NCBI GenBank assembly: GCA_938030735.1
Contig: CALHIM010000011.1
Coordinates: 248,001-312,000, forward strand
DNA: 64,000 bases
Direction of reading: 5' to 3'
Source of the DNA: an uncultured bacterium
GTDB taxonomy: Bacteria; Patescibacteriota; Saccharimonadia; Saccharimonadales; Saccharimonadaceae
In this document: in pieces, positions 9,093 through 17,439 of the stretch
How the letters are laid out: every line of letters begins with the position of its first letter
Numbering within the stretch: position 1 is the stretch's first letter
Program-made: the position numbers and the translations under genes
Notes under the pieces: model-generated
Told to the model about the DNA's origin: nothing
What the model saw: the letters and a program-made list of their open reading frames with translations, nothing else
Databases searched by the model: none

Positions 9093-10598
9093 TTATTTTG
9101 CATATTCGATTGCGCGTGTTTCGCGAATTATATTAACTTTGATTACGCCTGGATATTGCATTGTGCTTTCAATTTTATCTGCAATATCTCGTGCCATTTT
9201 TATTGCTGAAAGATCATCGATAGATTCTGGTGAAACTATTACACGGATCTCTCTACCAGCCGAAATAGCATAAGCCTTATTTATGCCCTTAAAGCTAGTT
9301 GCAACATTTTCAAGCTCGCGCATTCTCTCTACAAAGTTTTCAGCAGAAGCGTTTCGAGTTCCTGGTCGAGAGGCACTCATTGCATCAGTAATTTTAACAA
9401 TAATTGCCTCAACTGTTGTAGCTTCGACATCTTCATGATGTGCTGCAATTGCGTTTACGACTCGGGGATCCATTCCATATTTTTCGGCAAGTTCAGCACC
9501 TATTTGAGCGTGTTTTCCTTCAATCTTATGGGTTACGGCCTTTCCGATGTCGTGGAAGAGAGCAGCAGTTTTTGCAATTTTAACATTTGCACCAATTTCT
9601 TCGGCAATTAAGCCTGCAACATTAGCCATTTCTGTTGAATGTTTTAAAACATTCTGGCCATAACTTGTTCGAAACTTTAATTCGCCAAGTAGTCGCAACA
9701 TTTCATGTGGTAAACCTGAAAGTCCTACCTCACGAGCAGCATCTTCACCAGCACGATTAATTTCCTTGTTTATTTCACGCTCAGCTTTTTCAACAACTTC
9801 TTCGATTCTTGCCGGATTGATTCGTCCGTCTTTCATTAAAAGCTCGAGCGAAAGTCGTGCAACTTGGCGGCGAACAGGGTCAAAACTTGAAAGAACAACC
9901 ATTCCAGGAGTATCATCAACCAAGATATCTACACCAGTTTCGCGCTGAAGTGCTTGAATATTTCGACCTTCTTTGCCGATAATCCGACCTTTCATTTCAT
10001 CATCAGGGAGTTTTAATGCGGTAACTGTTCGTTCAGCTGTTACTTCGCTTGAAATTCGTTCCATTGCTGAAACTAAAATAGCCTGAGCTCGCTCTTCAGC
10101 ATCTTCGGTTGCATTTTTTTGGAGCTTTGCAACTAGATTAACCATATCTTGAGCCATATTTCTTTCGGCAATTTTCATAATTTTTTCAGCCGCTTCTTTT
10201 TTTGAAAGCTTCGCAATTTTTTCAAGTTTTTCATCTTGCTTTTTGCGAATTTCTTTAATCTCATTTTTGAGTTTTTCAACTTCAAGCTCATTGTTTCGAA
10301 GTTTCTCGGTTCGTAAATCAATCTGATCAAGTTTTCGGTCGAGAGATTCTTCTCGTTCTGCAAGACGATTTTCAGTTTTTCGAATTTCTTTTCTGCGTTC
10401 TGACTCATCTTCGTTAGCCTTTTCAGTAATTTTTAAGGCTTTTTCATTTGCACGTTCTAAGATTTCAGCTGATTTTTTTCGGGCTTCAGCAATAATTTTA
10501 TCTGAATTATTTTTTGCATTTGCAGTTTTCACTTTTTGATATGCAAAAGCGCTACCACCGCCAAACAAAATGCCAAGCGTAGCTATAATTATTTCCAT
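9093..10598 (-). CDS. rny: Ribonuclease Y
   Basis: A 501-residue membrane-anchored endoribonuclease that initiates mRNA decay. It has an N-terminal transmembrane segment (about residues 2-20), a long charged coiled coil (about 30-190), a KH domain with 'GRIIGKEGRNIQALQ' (about 205-270) and an HD domain with 'LFHDIGKA' and conserved downstream His/Asp (about 315-430). Length and order match the family. ATG 10598 has AAAGGAAA just upstream. It converges on the surface-protein operon and is divergent from the Clp-associated pair. Confidence 0.95.
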   Translation of the reverse strand: MEIIIATLGILFGGGSAFAYQKVKTANAKNNSDKIIAEARKKSAEILERANEKALKITEKANEDESERRKEIRKTENRLAEREESLDRKLDQIDLRTEKLRNNELEVEKLKNEIKEIRKKQDEKLEKIAKLSKKEAAEKIMKIAERNMAQDMVNLVAKLQKNATEDAEERAQAILVSAMERISSEVTAERTVTALKLPDDEMKGRIIGKEGRNIQALQRETGVDILVDDTPGMVVLSSFDPVRRQVARLSLELLMKDGRINPARIEEVVEKAEREINKEINRAGEDAAREVGLSGLPHEMLRLLGELKFRTSYGQNVLKHSTEMANVAGLIAEEIGANVKIAKTAALFHDIGKAVTHKIEGKHAQIGAELAEKYGMDPRVVNAIAAHHEDVEATTVEAIIVKITDAMSASRPGTRNASAENFVERMRELENVATSFKGINKAYAISAGREIRVIVSPESIDDLSAIKMARDIADKIESTMQYPGVIKVNIIRETRAIEYAK

Positions 10599-10722
10599 AT
10601 TTTTCCTTTCATCAATAGATAGTTAAAAAAATCAAAAGCAATACAATGCCTAAATCCATTTTATCATAAAAAAAGTAAATTTCAAAATTGCGAAAAATAT
10701 TTTTTTAGTGTATAATTTAATT

Positions 10723-11196
10723 ATGTTTATGTCTTTTTTAACTTGGTGGTATGGGAAAGGGCTAGCTTGGCGTGCTGAGAAGATTTTAGATGGAATCGAA
10801 CGCTCGATTGATACTTTTTCGCTCGGTCTTTTAATAAAAACTTGGTTTGCGCCTTTTCGGCAAATTGATGCTTTAGGTGTTTCGAACGCTTCGATTGAAG
10901 TTCGAATCAAAAAGTCTTTTGATAAGCTTTTTTCTCGGTTTATTGGTGCTTTTTTGCGAACAATAATAATGATAATTGGTATATTTTTTATTAGTTTTAA
11001 AGCAATTTGGGGCTTAGCAATGTTAATTTTATGGTTAATCTCACCGGTTTTACCGATTATTCTTGCTGTAATTTTTACAACTGGTTGGACACCAAAAATT
11101 ATTCCAAAAATTAAGGATGATTTTAAAAATTGGCAAAAAAATGTTCCATCAAAAGAAGTTAAACCAATTAAAACAAAAAGGAGTTGGTTCTTATGA
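10723..11196 (+). CDS. Small integral membrane protein coupled to the Clp-like ATPase gene
   Basis: About 157 residues. The N-terminus has a conserved-looking 'WWYGKGLAWRAEKILDGIE' segment and 'LIKTWFAPFRQ', followed by two closely spaced membrane helices near residues 78-120 and a basic, Pro/Lys-rich C-terminus. I do not recognise the family. ATG 10723 (or 10729) is preferred over the GTG at 10708, which lies before a TATAAT box (10711-10716); the box ends 6 nt before ATG 10723, again suggesting a leaderless message. Its TGA overlaps the ATG of the next gene (ATGA), so its product probably works with the Clp-like ATPase at the membrane. Confidence 0.75.
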   Translation: MFMSFLTWWYGKGLAWRAEKILDGIERSIDTFSLGLLIKTWFAPFRQIDALGVSNASIEVRIKKSFDKLFSRFIGAFLRTIIMIIGIFFISFKAIWGLAMLILWLISPVLPIILAVIFTTGWTPKIIPKIKDDFKNWQKNVPSKEVKPIKTKRSWFL

Positions 11197-13568
11197 TTTT
11201 TGATTATAATAATTTGCGCGCAAAAAAATCTCGTTTAATGAATGGGCTTAGGGGATTTTTATTTCTACTTAAGATTTTGAAAATTGTTGGAATTTTGAGC
11301 GGATTTTGTTTAATTTTAATGGATTCGGCTCTCGGCTGGTTAATTTTAGCATTTTCATCAATAATCACAATTTTAGTTCATTGGTGGAATGGAGAACTTC
11401 ATAGATTGGAGCCATCAAAAGATTTGAATATTGAAGGGCAGCTAGCTAGCAATATTTTAGGAAAACTTTCGAAAAATCCAACAATCGAGCAGATTGCAAA
11501 AGTAGTTTTAGAAAGTTCTGGTGGAAAGTTTATTATTTCACGCTTTGGACTTGGAAAAACTACGATTGAGAGTTTAGTTCAGATTCCACAAAATTTGCCT
11601 GAGAATATTTTACAAACTGCACTACAAATTCAGCAAAAGTTAAAAACTAAAACCGTTTCTGGTTCAGTTTTAACTCTTGCGATAATTCGAAATTTTCCAA
11701 ATTACGAAACGCTTCTCGCGCAGTTTTATCTTGACTTTGAAGATTTAGAACGTGGTGTTTTGTGGCATGATCATATTTTTTCACTAATAAGTCAATCTAA
11801 AGTTCCAATGAAGACTGGTGGAATTGCCCGCGATTGGTCGTTTGGTTATACTCCAACCTTGAATCGTTTTGGAGTGAATATTACAAATCAGGTTTCGAAC
11901 AATATTTTAATGTCTTCAAATTTAGAGCAACATAAAGATTTAGTTTTAAAAATGGTTGAACAATTCAGTGGCAATGGAAAGCAGAATATTGCCTTGATTG
12001 GTGCTGATGGTGCTGGTAAAACTACTGTTGTAAATTCTTTCGCTGCAAAAATTGCAAATGGTAGTGAGAAGATCCCTTCAAATTTAAAATTTAGACAGGT
12101 TGTTTCTCTTGATGCTTCATCTTTAATTGCAGCAGCACCGGGGCGAGGTGAAATAGAAAATTTACTGAATTATGTTTTGAATGAAGCTTATGCTGCTAAA
12201 AATATAATTATTTGTCTTGATAATGCTCAGCTTTTTTTTGAAGACGGTGTTGGTTCGGTTGATGTTTCGAATTTACTCCTTCCTATTATTCAGGCTGGTG
12301 TTTTAAGATTAATATTAACTCTTGATGAGCAGAGATTTTTGCAAATTTCAGCAAAGAACCCAGCGCTTGCTCAGGCAATGAATAGGTTGCATGTTAAACC
12401 AGCTAATTATGATGAAACATTGGCGGTTATGCAAGATAAGCTGTTAATTTTTGAACATCAAAATGGTGTGTTTTATCAATTTCAAGCACTTAAAGAAGCT
12501 TTTAAACTAAGCGAAAGATATATATTTGATTTAGAAATGCCAGGGCGGGCGGTGCGCTTGCTAGAGATGGCGGCAGGATTTGCTGATAATAAAATTGTAA
12601 CGGCGAGCTCAGTTGAAAAAGCGATTGAGCAAACAATGAATGTAAAAATCGCTACTGCAAATGTTAATGAAGAGAAAGAAACTTTATTAAACCTTGAAGA
12701 TTTATTGCACGCCAGAATGGTTGGCCAGGAAAAAGCAGTTTCGGCTGTGGCAAATGCTTTGCGTCGTGCGAGAACTGGTGTTCGAAACCAAAACAGACCA
12801 ATTGGAACATTTCTATTTCTTGGCCCAACTGGAGTTGGTAAAACAGAGCTTTCGAAAGCACTTTCAGAAGTTTATTTTAATGGTGAAAATAATATTGTAC
12901 GTCTTGATTTGAATGAGTTTGTGAACCTTGACGATGTCTCAAGATTGATTGCAGATGGTGCGCATGACGCGAGTTCTCTAACTGCTCAAATGATGAAAAA
13001 GCCTTTCTCGGTTGTTCTTTTAGATGAAATTGAAAAGGCTCACCCAAATGTTCTGACTGCTCTTTTGCAGGTTTTAGATGAAGGTATTTTGAGGGATGAA
13101 AAAAACCGTGAGGTTTCATTTCGGGATGCGATTATTATTGCAACATCAAATGCTGGTTCTGAGCGAATTCAAGAGTTAATTTCTCGTGGTTACGATTCGA
13201 CAAGCGCTGAAGAAATTATTGTAAATGACTTAATTGCAAGTCGTGAATTTCGCCCTGAATTTCTGAACCGTTTTGATGAAATTGTCGTTTTCGAACCACT
13301 CACAAAAGAAAATCTGATGCAAATTATTGATTTGATGATTGTCGGAGTAAATAAAACTCTTGCTGGTCAAAAAATTACAGTTTCTGTTACGCCGGAAGCT
13401 AAAATATTGCTTGCAAATCTGGGTTATGATCCAAAACTTGGCGCTCGACCAATGAGAAGAGTTATTCAGCGAGTTGTGGAGAACACTATTGCACGAAAAA
13501 TGCTTTCCGGCGAAGCTCAAGCTGGTTCGAACATTGAAATTACTCCAGAGATAGTTCGGCAAAGCTAA
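11193..13568 (+). CDS. Membrane-anchored Clp-family AAA+ ATPase (two AAA modules)
   Basis: A 791-residue ClpA/B/C-type unfoldase. Two membrane helices lie at about residues 18-62, followed by a Clp-N-like helical region (about 75-240). D1 has Walker A 'GADGAGKTT' (about 269), but its Walker B reads 'IIICLDNAQ', with Asn where the catalytic Glu is expected. D2 has Walker A 'GPTGVGKTE' (about 543), Walker B 'VVLLDEIEKAHP' and the C-terminal 'LGYDPKLGARPMRRVI' segment. It should unfold proteins at the membrane; no ClpP-binding loop or peptidase is apparent here. AAAGGAG (11178-11183) supports ATG 11193 over the in-frame TTG at 11184, and the start overlaps the upstream TGA. Confidence 0.9.
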   Translation: MIFDYNNLRAKKSRLMNGLRGFLFLLKILKIVGILSGFCLILMDSALGWLILAFSSIITILVHWWNGELHRLEPSKDLNIEGQLASNILGKLSKNPTIEQIAKVVLESSGGKFIISRFGLGKTTIESLVQIPQNLPENILQTALQIQQKLKTKTVSGSVLTLAIIRNFPNYETLLAQFYLDFEDLERGVLWHDHIFSLISQSKVPMKTGGIARDWSFGYTPTLNRFGVNITNQVSNNILMSSNLEQHKDLVLKMVEQFSGNGKQNIALIGADGAGKTTVVNSFAAKIANGSEKIPSNLKFRQVVSLDASSLIAAAPGRGEIENLLNYVLNEAYAAKNIIICLDNAQLFFEDGVGSVDVSNLLLPIIQAGVLRLILTLDEQRFLQISAKNPALAQAMNRLHVKPANYDETLAVMQDKLLIFEHQNGVFYQFQALKEAFKLSERYIFDLEMPGRAVRLLEMAAGFADNKIVTASSVEKAIEQTMNVKIATANVNEEKETLLNLEDLLHARMVGQEKAVSAVANALRRARTGVRNQNRPIGTFLFLGPTGVGKTELSKALSEVYFNGENNIVRLDLNEFVNLDDVSRLIADGAHDASSLTAQMMKKPFSVVLLDEIEKAHPNVLTALLQVLDEGILRDEKNREVSFRDAIIIATSNAGSERIQELISRGYDSTSAEEIIVNDLIASREFRPEFLNRFDEIVVFEPLTKENLMQIIDLMIVGVNKTLAGQKITVSVTPEAKILLANLGYDPKLGARPMRRVIQRVVENTIARKMLSGEAQAGSNIEITPEIVRQS

Positions 13569-13578
13569 TATAAAATAA

Positions 13579-13615
13579 AAATCAGCAGATAGATATTCTT
13601 GCTGATTTATTTTTT
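13579..13615 (+). terminator. Terminator after the Clp-like ATPase gene
   Basis: The stem AAATCAGCA/TGCTGATTT (9 bp, 12-nt loop) is followed by ATTTTTT. Confidence 0.8.
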
Positions 13616-13622
13616 CAAATTT

Positions 13623-13699
13623 TGGAGGGCCAGGAGGGGCTCGAACCCTCGACACCCTGCTTAAGAGGCAGGTGCTCTAACCGGCTGAGCTACTGGCCC
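13623..13699 (-). tRNA. tRNA-Lys (anticodon CUU)
   Basis: A complete cloverleaf on the minus strand: acceptor GGGCCAG/CTGGCCC, anticodon loop CTCTTAA between CCTGC and GCAGG giving CUU, T-arm with GTTCGAG, and an encoded 3' CCA at 13623-13625. The discriminator base is U. It reads AAG. Confidence 0.95.
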
Positions 13700-13747
13700 A
13701 ATATTCACATTATAGCATATTTAATTATGAAAAAAAAGACTTTTTAA

Positions 13748-14266
13748 TTATTTTTTTGGCTGAATTTTATAAATATAATGTGCGCCTGATACTTTAAAAG
13801 GTTTTAAGTTTTTAATTTCGAAACCATAGCTAATAAAAAGTAGAGGCATTTTTTGAAAATTTGCCTGAATTTGAGCAAGCTTTAGCATTTTTTCAATCCT
13901 CTCGGCGTGGCCAAAAGTATAGAATATGGTAATGTTTAGAATTGGGAAGGCTCTCCAAAAATTTTTAAGATAAATTTGGCAGTTTTGTTGTTTTCGAAGT
14001 TTAATTTTTGAAATTAAAACTAGAAAAGGGTTAATTTCAAAACCGATAGCTTTTGCGTTAAAATTATTTGCAACTTTTAAAACAACTCCATCACCAGAAC
14101 CGATATCTACGAGTATATCTTCTTTAGAAAGATATATTGTTTCGAAAAGTCTGAAAAGATCTGATTTATGTGCAGGGACATAAGGTGCACCAAAAAATAT
14201 AGTTAAAAGAAAAGCGGCAATAATTATGCCGAGAATAAATGATATTGAGTAAAAAATAATTTCCAT
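13748..14266 (-). CDS. Membrane-anchored class I SAM-dependent methyltransferase-like protein
   Basis: A 172-residue protein. An N-terminal membrane helix (about residues 2-28) precedes a Rossmann methyltransferase core with motif I 'DILVDIGSGDGVVLKVA' and the acidic second strand 'AIGFEINPF', both typical of AdoMet binding. The domain is short, covering the first half of the Rossmann fold and a few following strands. The substrate cannot be told. It lies between tRNA-Lys and tRNA-Arg on the same strand, with no obvious ribosome binding site. Confidence 0.75.
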   Translation of the reverse strand: MEIIFYSISFILGIIIAAFLLTIFFGAPYVPAHKSDLFRLFETIYLSKEDILVDIGSGDGVVLKVANNFNAKAIGFEINPFLVLISKIKLRKQQNCQIYLKNFWRAFPILNITIFYTFGHAERIEKMLKLAQIQANFQKMPLLFISYGFEIKNLKPFKVSGAHYIYKIQPKK

Positions 14267-14280
14267 AAAATAAAATAATT

Positions 14281-14357
14281 TGGTACCCCCGGTAGGACTC
14301 GAACCTACGGCCAGGAGGGTAGAAACCTCTTACTCTAATCCACTGAGCTACGGGGGC
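14281..14357 (-). tRNA. tRNA-Arg (anticodon UCU)
   Basis: Minus-strand cloverleaf with acceptor GCCCCCG/CGGGGGT (first pair G-U), anticodon loop TTTCTAC giving UCU, T-loop TTCGAGT, discriminator A and encoded CCA at 14281-14283. The outermost anticodon-stem pair is mismatched (A-C). It reads AGA/AGG. Confidence 0.93.
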
Positions 14358-14411
14358 GTACCTAAAACAATTATATCAAGTTTTTTTAAAAAAGTCTATA
14401 TGATTATTTTC

Positions 14412-14440
14412 TAAAAGCAAAAACCTCCAGAAAATGGAGG
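14412..14440 (-). terminator. Terminator downstream of tRNA-Gly
   Basis: On the minus strand the stem CCTCCA/TGGAGG (loop TTTTC) is followed by TTTTTGCTTTT. It lies 27 nt beyond tRNA-Gly. Confidence 0.75.
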
Positions 14441-14466
14441 CTTGTGCTAAAACAAAAAAGATCAAA

Positions 14467-14541
14467 TGGTGCGGGCGGAGAGAATCGAACTCTCATCACT
14501 TGCTTGGAAGGCAGGTATATTAGCCGTTATACGACGCCCGC
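14467..14541 (-). tRNA. tRNA-Gly (anticodon UCC)
   Basis: Minus-strand cloverleaf with acceptor GCGGGCG/CGCCCGC, anticodon loop CTTCCAA giving UCC, T-loop TTCGATT, discriminator A and encoded CCA at 14467-14469. It reads GGA/GGG. Confidence 0.95.
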
Positions 14542-14620
14542 ATGAGATTATTATAACAAACATTTTTTATAAAAGCAAGACTTTTTTGAAAAAATAATGT
14601 GTTTATGTTAATATAGTATT

Positions 14621-15088
14621 ATGAAATTAAATGATTATGTTGTAAAATCAAGTCTTGAAGAAGTTTCTCATTCTAGCGGATACGCTAAAGCTCAGTCTGG
14701 TGGGAGAATTGGTGCTGCAAGCTCACAAAGTTTTGCACAGCGCCAAGCGATTGATTATAGAAATTCGAAAGTGCGCTCATATCGAGATTCTCAACTTGGT
14801 CAATTAAGGATGGCGCAAAAAACTAAAATGGAAAGTTCAAGATCGGCTCTTGATCAGATTAGAGCCAAAAGAGAAGAAAGGGCTTCAAATTATTTGCAGC
14901 AAAATTTAAATAGGCAAAAAAATACACTTTCGAATGGTCAAATTGATCAATCAACAAAAATAAGAATGACAAAAAGTGGTTTTGGCGAGGTTCAACAAAC
15001 CGGAATGGCGGGTTTTTATGGTTCGCAAACTCCGAGTTCTCAAAATGCTGTGCGAAGTTTTTGCCCGCAAATTAAGCCAAAATTTTAA
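14621..15088 (+). CDS. Basic, Gln/Ser/Arg-rich hypothetical protein
   Basis: A 155-residue hydrophilic protein with no membrane segment or recognised domain. The middle (about residues 50-105) is predicted to be a long basic helix with many Gln, Arg and Lys, possibly coiled coil. The C-terminus is Gly/Ser/Gln-rich. High Arg/Lys/Gln content would suit nucleic-acid or envelope binding, but nothing proves it. There is no ribosome binding site, and a TATAGT/TAATAT-like box lies a few bases before the ATG. The T-poor stop region is followed by tRNA-His. Confidence 0.6.
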   Translation: MKLNDYVVKSSLEEVSHSSGYAKAQSGGRIGAASSQSFAQRQAIDYRNSKVRSYRDSQLGQLRMAQKTKMESSRSALDQIRAKREERASNYLQQNLNRQKNTLSNGQIDQSTKIRMTKSGFGEVQQTGMAGFYGSQTPSSQNAVRSFCPQIKPKF

Positions 15089-15132
15089 AGCTTGATTTTC
15101 AAGTTTTTATGTGTTAAAATGGTTGAAGTTAT

Positions 15133-15210
15133 GGCGGATGTAGCTCAGCTGGTTAGAGCGCTGGTTTGTGGCACCGGAGGCCGTGGGTTCGAACCCCATC
15201 ATTCGCCCCA
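15133..15210 (+). tRNA. tRNA-His (anticodon GUG)
   Basis: The cloverleaf has acceptor GCGGATG/CATTCGC, an encoded extra G at position -1 (15133) opposite discriminator C (15207), anticodon loop TTGTGGC giving GUG, T-loop TTCGAAC and encoded CCA at 15208-15210. The G-1:C73 pair is the hallmark of tRNA-His. Confidence 0.96.
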
Positions 15211-15219
15211 AGTAAATTT

Positions 15220-15238
15220 GAGCTTAAGGCTCTTTTTT
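15220..15238 (+). terminator. Terminator after tRNA-His
   Basis: Short stem GAGC/GCTC with a 5-nt loop followed by TTTTTT. Confidence 0.6.
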
Positions 15239-15302
15239 ATTTGACCAAAATTTTAAAGTATGACATAGTGTTATATAGATTTTTTGCCAAGGAGGAATAA
15301 AA

Positions 15303-15761
15303 ATGGCTAAATTTAAATTGAACCTTACAGAAATCATATCAAAAAAGATGGATGAGGTCTTTCGAGATACTTTTGATTGTTTTAGGGCTCACCACCCAAG
15401 CTTTTGCAGTAGTCTTAATGATCAAAATGAGAATAATCTCTTAGAGGCGATTAAAAGTTCACTAATTCAGGCTGCCGAAGTTCTGCTCGAAGAGGACTGT
15501 GGAGCGGAAAGTTCTGATGTCGATATTGAACTTCTAACAATCTTCGAAATTTTAAACGGTGAAAAACCGAGCGCAGTGTCTTGTACAAAGTTCAACCTTA
15601 AATTCACAGGCTATCTAATTAGGAAACTTGAAGATAATATAACATTTAAGTTTCTTGCTGCAGATATTGTTCGAAAAAATGCAATAAAATATCGCACAGA
15701 AAATGAAGGCTATCTTAAGCATTCGCTAAAAATAACTCCAAATTTTTGGGAGTCTTTTTAA
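15303..15761 (+). CDS. Hypothetical soluble protein
   Basis: A 152-residue protein with mixed helix/strand composition and several cysteines (five, with 'EEDCGAESSDVDIELL' an acidic middle segment). No signal peptide, membrane helix or recognised motif is present. AAGGAGGAA at 15290 is one of the strongest ribosome binding sites in the window and decides the ATG. A terminator hairpin (ACTCC/GGAGT then CTTTTT) is encoded within its last codons. The TAA abuts the end of the convergent murA gene with no gap. Confidence 0.65.
   Translation: MAKFKLNLTEIISKKMDEVFRDTFDCFRAHHPSFCSSLNDQNENNLLEAIKSSLIQAAEVLLEEDCGAESSDVDIELLTIFEILNGEKPSAVSCTKFNLKFTGYLIRKLEDNITFKFLAADIVRKNAIKYRTENEGYLKHSLKITPNFWESF
15735..15759 (+). 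terminator. Terminator embedded in the last codons of the upstream gene
   Basis: ACTCC (15735-15739) pairs with GGAGT (15749-15753) across an A/T-rich loop, then CTTTTT. The gene's final codons double as terminator because the convergent gene leaves no intergenic space. Confidence 0.55.
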
Positions 15762-17291
15762 TTATGAAAATAAAGTTTCGATCTTTGCGCCGAGTGAATT
15801 TAATCTTTCTGCAAAGTCTTCATAGCCGCGATTGATGTTGTAAACATCTCGCAAGGTTGAAACTCCTGGCGCAGCAAGCATTGCAATCAAAACTACGACG
15901 CTTGGGCGAAGGGCGCTTGGCGCAATAACGTCTGCAGGTTTCCACTTTGTTGGGCCAGAAATATAAACACGATGTGGGTCAACAAGTTCAATTTTAGCGT
16001 TTAATTTTGAAAGCTCAGTAAAGTAAATTGCACGGTTTTCATAACTCCAGTCATGAATCAAGGTTCGACCTTCCGCGACAGTTGCAATTAATCCAAGAAA
16101 AGGCAAATTGTCCATATTTATACCAGGAAATGGTAGCGCGTGAATTTTATCTTTCGCGGCATGTAGTTTTGATTTTTTAACTTTAATATCTACGAGGCGC
16201 GTTTTTTTATTTTTCGAAAGATATTCGGGGCTGATTTCGAAATTTGCACCCATTTGTTCGAGGGTTGCGAGTTCAAGCTCGTTGAATTCGATTGGCGCAC
16301 GTTTGATGGTGATTTCAGAATTTGTAACCAGCGCAACCGCCACGAAAGTTAAAGATTCAATAGGATCTTCACTTACATAATATTCAACATCTTTCTCGAT
16401 TTTTGTTAATCCATGAACTTTTAGGGTTGTTGTTCCAATTCCTTCAATTTTAACGCCAAGCTCTTCAAGAAAGAAACATAAATCTTGCACCATATAGTTT
16501 GGGCTGGCGTTTCGAATCGTAATTTCTTGACCAGAAAGCGCTGCGGCCATAATTATATTTTCGGTTGTTGTGTCTCCGCGCTCGGTCAAAAGTATTGGCT
16601 TCTCAACTTTTTTTGGTTTGTTTGAAACTTTGTAAAAATCAGTTTGCGCGGTAACGTTTGCGCCAAAATACTTTAATCCAGAGAGGTGCGGCTCAACTGT
16701 GCGTGTTCCTAAATCGCACCCGCCAGAAAAAGGTATTTCGAAGTTTGAATATTGGTGAAGAAGCGGGCCGAGAAACATTAGAATGCTACGTGTTCTTTTG
16801 GCAGATTCGACATTCATATTTTCGAAAGATAATTCTTTGGGAGTTATAATTTCGAGATCGTTTTCGCTATTTAGCCATTTAGTTTTTACGCCAATCGAAT
16901 TTAAAACTTCAATAATTCGATTAACCTCTTCAATTCGAGCAACGCGGCGAAGGACCGTTCTTCCTTTATTTAAAAGAGAAGCACAAAGAAGGGCAACGGC
17001 GGCATTTTTTGAGGTTTTAACTTCAATTTCACCAGAAAGTTCGCGTCCGCCATGAACACGAAAATTGGTCTTTTTATTTGAATTAACAGATATAATTTCG
17101 CTCGAAAGTTCTTCTGAAATTCTTGCAAGCATTTCGATAGTTATATTTTGCTTACCGCTTTCAATTCGGTTAATTGCACTCTGTGAGGTGCCAATTTTTT
17201 CAGCAAGCTCAACTTGAGTTAAATTCTTGTGCAGGCGGGATTCTTGAATAAGCTTCCCGATTTTTTCTAAATAGGCTTGTTCTTCATTCAT
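15762..17291 (-). CDS. murA: UDP-GlcNAc 1-carboxyvinyltransferase with N-terminal Xre-type helix-turn-helix
   Basis: A 509-residue protein. Residues ~8-70 are a Cro/C1-type helix-turn-helix ('NLTQVELAEKIGTSQSAINR'). Residues ~78-509 are a full MurA, which transfers enolpyruvate from PEP to UDP-GlcNAc in the first committed step of peptidoglycan synthesis. The substrate-site Lys is in 'TSKNAAVALL', the catalytic Cys in 'SGGCDLGTRTVEPHL' (about residue 191), and the conserved 'YENRAIYFTELSKL' and 'INRGYEDFAERL' are present. Ordinary MurA is about 420 residues, so the extra ~75 residues are the HTH. There is no ribosome binding site; TATAAT (17298-17303, minus) ends 6 nt before the ATG. The HTH could allow autoregulation (inference). 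Confidence 0.93.
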   Translation of the reverse strand: MNEEQAYLEKIGKLIQESRLHKNLTQVELAEKIGTSQSAINRIESGKQNITIEMLARISEELSSEIISVNSNKKTNFRVHGGRELSGEIEVKTSKNAAVALLCASLLNKGRTVLRRVARIEEVNRIIEVLNSIGVKTKWLNSENDLEIITPKELSFENMNVESAKRTRSILMFLGPLLHQYSNFEIPFSGGCDLGTRTVEPHLSGLKYFGANVTAQTDFYKVSNKPKKVEKPILLTERGDTTTENIIMAAALSGQEITIRNASPNYMVQDLCFFLEELGVKIEGIGTTTLKVHGLTKIEKDVEYYVSEDPIESLTFVAVALVTNSEITIKRAPIEFNELELATLEQMGANFEISPEYLSKNKKTRLVDIKVKKSKLHAAKDKIHALPFPGINMDNLPFLGLIATVAEGRTLIHDWSYENRAIYFTELSKLNAKIELVDPHRVYISGPTKWKPADVIAPSALRPSVVVLIAMLAAPGVSTLRDVYNINRGYEDFAERLNSLGAKIETLFS

Positions 17292-17353
17292 AAAATAATT
17301 ATATCACTTATGGTATAATAAAAACAAGTTTTCTAAGAATTTTTTTATTTTTT

Positions 17354-17384
17354 AAAAATATGATATACTTAAAAATATGATATA
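17354..17384 (+). repeat. 14-bp direct repeat upstream of glyA
   Basis: AAAAATATGATATA occurs at 17354-17367 and again at 17371-17384, a 17-bp period, about 60 bp before the glyA start. Each copy contains a TATGATATA element that could act as a -10 box. It may be a tandem promoter or an operator pair. Confidence 0.5.
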
Positions 17385-17439
17385 GCGACGGTTTTATATT
17401 TTTAGTTTCGAAAAGTTTAATTTTTAAGGAGAGTTTTTT

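Noticed and set aside
13230..13655. Minus-strand 141-codon frame over the end of the Clp-like gene
   Set aside because: Its first codons lie within tRNA-Lys and the rest is antisense to conserved D2 sequence; no plausible start signal.
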